This document shows positions 5,001-5,632 of a stretch of DNA of 5,632 nt, piece by piece (position 1 is the first letter of the stretch; each line of letters begins with the position of its first letter). Position numbers and translations under genes: made by a program. The notes below the pieces were generated by a model that made no database searches, was not told the DNA's origin, and saw only the letters and a program-made list of their open reading frames with translations. Source of the DNA: Paracoccaceae bacterium (lineage in GTDB: Bacteria > Pseudomonadota > Alphaproteobacteria > Rhodobacterales > Rhodobacteraceae); the NCBI GenBank assembly GCA_024742655.1, contig JANSYB010000189.1:1-5632 (forward strand). The letters run 5' to 3'.

Positions 5001-5632
5001 AGTGTGTCATCGCCGGCATAGGTAAAGAACGCCTGCGCGGGGTCGAAGACGGACCCGTTGTCGTGGAACACGTCGAAGGTCTGGCTGTTGCCATCGGCAT
5101 AGGTCAGCGTGACCTCGTGATGGCCCGGGGCGATCTCGTTCGACGCCAGGCCGGACCAGTCTTCCGACACCTGGATCCGGTCGGTGCCATAGTCGAACCC
5201 TTCCACGGCAAGGCTGGCGCCATTGCCCGTCGAGGTGACAAAGACGATATCATATTCCGTATCGGCGTCATTGGCCGTGCCGGACCCGTCGTCCAGGATG
5301 ATCGTCGCGCTGGTGCCCGGATCGCCGCCAAAGACAAAGGCGTCCGCGCCGGTCGTGCCGGTGACCGTGTCTCCGTCGTTGACCGTCGTGCCGCCGGGCA
5401 CGTATTCCTCGATCAGGTCGGCGCCGTCGCCGCCCGAAACGCTGTCATGGCCGATCCCGCCCTGCAGCGTATCGGCATCCGCGCCGCCGTCGATCGTGTC
5501 GTTGCCCGACTGACCGAAAAGGCTGTCGCTGCCCAGACCGCCGGTGACGCTGTCGTCATCCGTGCCGGCCCAGATCTCGTCATTGCCGTCGGCGCCGATA
5601 AAGGTGTCGTTGCCCTGGCCGTTCGGCCCGAA
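2039..5632 (-). CDS. Large RTX calcium-binding protein with C-terminal Hint domain (5' partial)
   Basis: The frame is open from the right edge to the TGA at 2039-2041: 1197 residues of a longer protein. Most of it is GGxGxDxLx-type RTX nonapeptides (GGAGNDTISG, GGTGNDTLLGG and dozens more), which in this family form calcium-binding beta-rolls. In order from the window edge: repeats about 1-75; a non-repeat beta-rich segment about 97-204; repeats 207-264; a serralysin-like segment about 265-342 with GQDQLDLSGM; the long repeat tract 344-800 broken by two Tyr/Pro-rich loops; a segment 801-867; repeats 868-929; a linker 930-1003; a Hint domain from Cys1004 to about 1141; and a tail to 1197. RTX proteins usually leave the cell through type I secretion and act as adhesins, enzymes or surface-layer proteins; which applies is unknown because the N-terminus is missing. 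A GTG at 5399-5401 could be taken for a start, but the same frame continues upstream with typical RTX repeats to the edge, so it is internal. No exporter gene is visible. Confidence 0.9.
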   Translation of the reverse strand, partial: FGPNGQGNDTFIGADGNDEIWAGTDDDSVTGGLGSDSLFGQSGNDTIDGGADADTLQGGIGHDSVSGGDGADLIEEYVPGGTTVNDGDTVTGTTGADAFVFGGDPGTSATIILDDGSGTANDADTEYDIVFVTSTGNGASLAVEGFDYGTDRIQVSEDWSGLASNEIAPGHHEVTLTYADGNSQTFDVFHDNGSVFDPAQAFFTYAGDDTLEGGAGNDTISGAFGADLITGGTGNDNIDVGAGDGVVDTVVMSDGDGDDTITGFDGPVDNGDGTFTGQDQLDLSGMTDAGGARLNTRDVTVGNDGSGNAVLNFPNGDSITLVGIAPADVTDEDALAAMGIAAPDDVVEGTASGETIDAGYIGDPEGDRVDAGDNAAGNDDDSITAGAGNDTVAAGDGNDTVLGEGGADSIDGGIGDDNIDGGSENDTVFAWTGDDSVIGDTGDDVIFGQDGADTIRGGEGADSLDGDDATAGADQIFGDAGNDTIISDGGNDTIEGGADNDLIFAGADDDSVSGGTGNDQIFGEGGNDLIEADEGDDTVDGGDGNDTIFGFEGSDSVLGGAGDDEINTRTSPGTGLPDEGYGTLGDAGYYPSDPGSANDTDFVDGGLGNDIILTGDDNDTIFGGDGADTVDAGFDDDQIDGGAGADSIEGNEGNDTIVGGADGDIIYGDVSPDNPDYAFFVPYDLPNDGTDLAPSNNADSLVGGDGDDTIYGQDDNDTLVGDAGNDVLDGGLDDDSLDGADGNDTLIGGTGNDTLLGGNDTGADSLDGGAGDDELSAGDGADTLVGGTGADSMFGGGGDDVFVIEDDFGNDTIDGWSTNETGGDSLDAGAVTQDLTLDLSQGSTSDPESGTLSNGAQTASFIEIETITLGSGNDSVTGSTGGDTVNTGAGNDTVDAGDGADSIDAGTGDDSIFVDQGDTVSGGDGDDFFTLQDLDTSGTGNAAITITGGEGAETNGDTLQLTPDVAFSDITFSNTDDAAGGLSGSFTMADGTSVTFSEIENIICFTPGTKILTGHGERDIETLQIGDMVVTRDHGLRPIRWIGKRTVAGTGRFAPVWVGSAAMDGARAGFLVSPQHRMLFTGYRAELLFGDSEVLVPAKHLIDGRDVVRREQDEVTYIHIMFDRHEVIYAEGIATESFHAGDVGLSAICEEAREELFALFPELRTAPGHHRETARVCLKKHEAQLLVRDQDNGASFA
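2210..2623 (-). other. Hint (hedgehog/intein-like) domain of the RTX protein
   Basis: The domain starts at Cys1004 in CFTPGTKILTGHGERDIE, an intein block A-like opening (catalytic Cys, then G-T and the G-D-M-V-V-T-R-D strand). Block B is represented by LVSPQHRMLF with S1073 and H1076 in S-x-x-H spacing. The domain ends around HEVIYAEGIATESFHAG (from H1125). This is the form seen in the Hint_2 type attached to alphaproteobacterial RTX proteins. The conserved Cys and His would permit an N-S acyl shift and cleavage before Cys1004. The His-Asn pair that ends inteins and drives C-terminal cleavage is absent, so protein splicing is not expected. Self-cleavage or thioester-mediated attachment is inference. 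Confidence 0.8.
2846..3031 (-). repeat. RTX repeat tract 4 (C-terminal)
   Basis: This encodes about residues 868-929 of the RTX protein: GSGNDSVTG, GAGNDTVDAGDGADSIDAGTGDDSI and related units, ending in GGDGDDFF. It lies between the third non-repeat segment and the linker to the Hint domain. At DNA level it is a degenerate tandem array of roughly 27-base units. Confidence 0.8.
3233..4603 (-). repeat. RTX repeat tract 3, main array, with two inserted loops
   Basis: This encodes about residues 344-800, the longest run of GGxGxDxLx units. It opens with a DDVVEGTASGETIDAG segment and a GDPEGDRVDAGDN insertion. Two non-repeat loops rich in Tyr, Pro and Asp interrupt it: residues 568-600 (3833-3931) and 667-697 (3542-3634). 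Downstream of each loop the repeats resume in a similar order about 98 residues apart, which suggests duplication of a larger unit. On the plus strand the tract shows as recurring gtcgttgcc words, a consequence of the G-N-D codons. Confidence 0.85.
4841..5014 (-). repeat. RTX repeat tract 2
   Basis: This encodes about residues 207-264: GDDTLEGGAGNDTISGAFGADLITGGTGNDNIDVGAGDG, then DGDGDDTITGFDG. The last part runs into a serralysin C-terminal-like segment (4607-4840) with GQDQLDLSGM and FPNGDSITLVGI, a common cap for beta-rolls. Confidence 0.8.
5021..5344 (-). other. Non-repeat beta-rich segment of the RTX protein
   Basis: This encodes about residues 97-204, from DAFVFGGDPGTSATIILDD to PAQAFFTYA. 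It has alternating hydrophobic and polar residues (DIVFVTSTGNGASLAVEGFDYGTDRIQV, then HHEVTLTYADGNSQTFDVF), which suggests a beta-sandwich or a beta-roll cap. It contains two adjacent histidines and few charged residues other than Asp and Glu. I do not recognise a named domain. Confidence 0.5.
5408..5632 (-). repeat. RTX repeat tract 1, running off the right edge
   Basis: Translating the minus strand from 5632 gives FGPNGQGNDTFIGADGNDEIWAG and then further units such as GGLGSDSLFGQSGNDTIDGG and GGIGHDSVSGGDGADLIEE. These are ordinary RTX units in the same frame as the rest of the protein. They show that the gene continues upstream of the window and that the internal GTG at 5401 is not its start. 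Confidence 0.85.

Noticed and set aside
3200..5030. Regular recurrence of gtcgttgcc-like words, resembling a CRISPR or satellite array
   Set aside because: The words are degenerate, are not separated by unique spacers of constant length, and translate in one frame on the minus strand as RTX nonapeptides.
5399..5401. GTG (minus strand) as the start codon of the RTX gene
   Set aside because: The same frame continues upstream to the window edge with ordinary RTX repeats, and no ribosome binding site precedes it.

Overview
The window looks like chromosomal DNA from a high-GC alphaproteobacterium, most likely Rhodobacteraceae (Roseobacter group). The reasons are strong third-position G/C, GGAGG-type ribosome binding sites, and a very long acidic RTX protein ending in a Hint domain, a combination I associate with marine roseobacters. 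This is inference from composition and family knowledge; no marker gene fixes the taxon.

Layout from left to right. Positions 1-125 hold the N-terminus of a minus-strand aminopeptidase N (pepN) that runs off the left edge. Diverging from it is a 65-residue single-span membrane protein (231-428) of unknown function. A 222-base intergenic stretch follows, containing a hairpin/T-run terminator (497-522), a 20-bp near-perfect palindrome (564-583) and a weak promoter-like pair overlapping that palindrome. Next on the plus strand are a class I glutamine amidotransferase-like gamma-glutamyl-GABA hydrolase (peptidase C26, PuuD-like; 651-1427) and a HemG-like flavodoxin-fold protein (1508-2038). The remaining 3.6 kb (2039-5632, minus strand) is one open reading frame. 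It is the C-terminal 1197 residues of a huge RTX calcium-binding protein that continues past the right edge.

The RTX protein is built from four tracts of glycine/aspartate nonapeptide repeats separated by non-repeat beta-rich segments. It ends with a Hint (hedgehog/intein-like) domain starting at Cys1004 and a tail of about 56 residues. The visible repeat part (1003 residues) has no lysine and no cysteine and only six arginines, while the Hint part is basic. The family is normally exported by type I secretion and folds on meeting extracellular calcium; no exporter genes lie in the window.

The genes do not form one pathway. The amidotransferase and HemG-like genes are co-directional with an 80-base gap and could share a transcript. 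The HemG-like gene and the RTX gene converge with no intergenic base: their two stop codons make up the palindrome TGATCA. I see no RNA gene, insertion sequence, CRISPR array or phage element. The most interesting items are the RTX-Hint architecture, the palindrome upstream of the amidotransferase, and the back-to-back stops.
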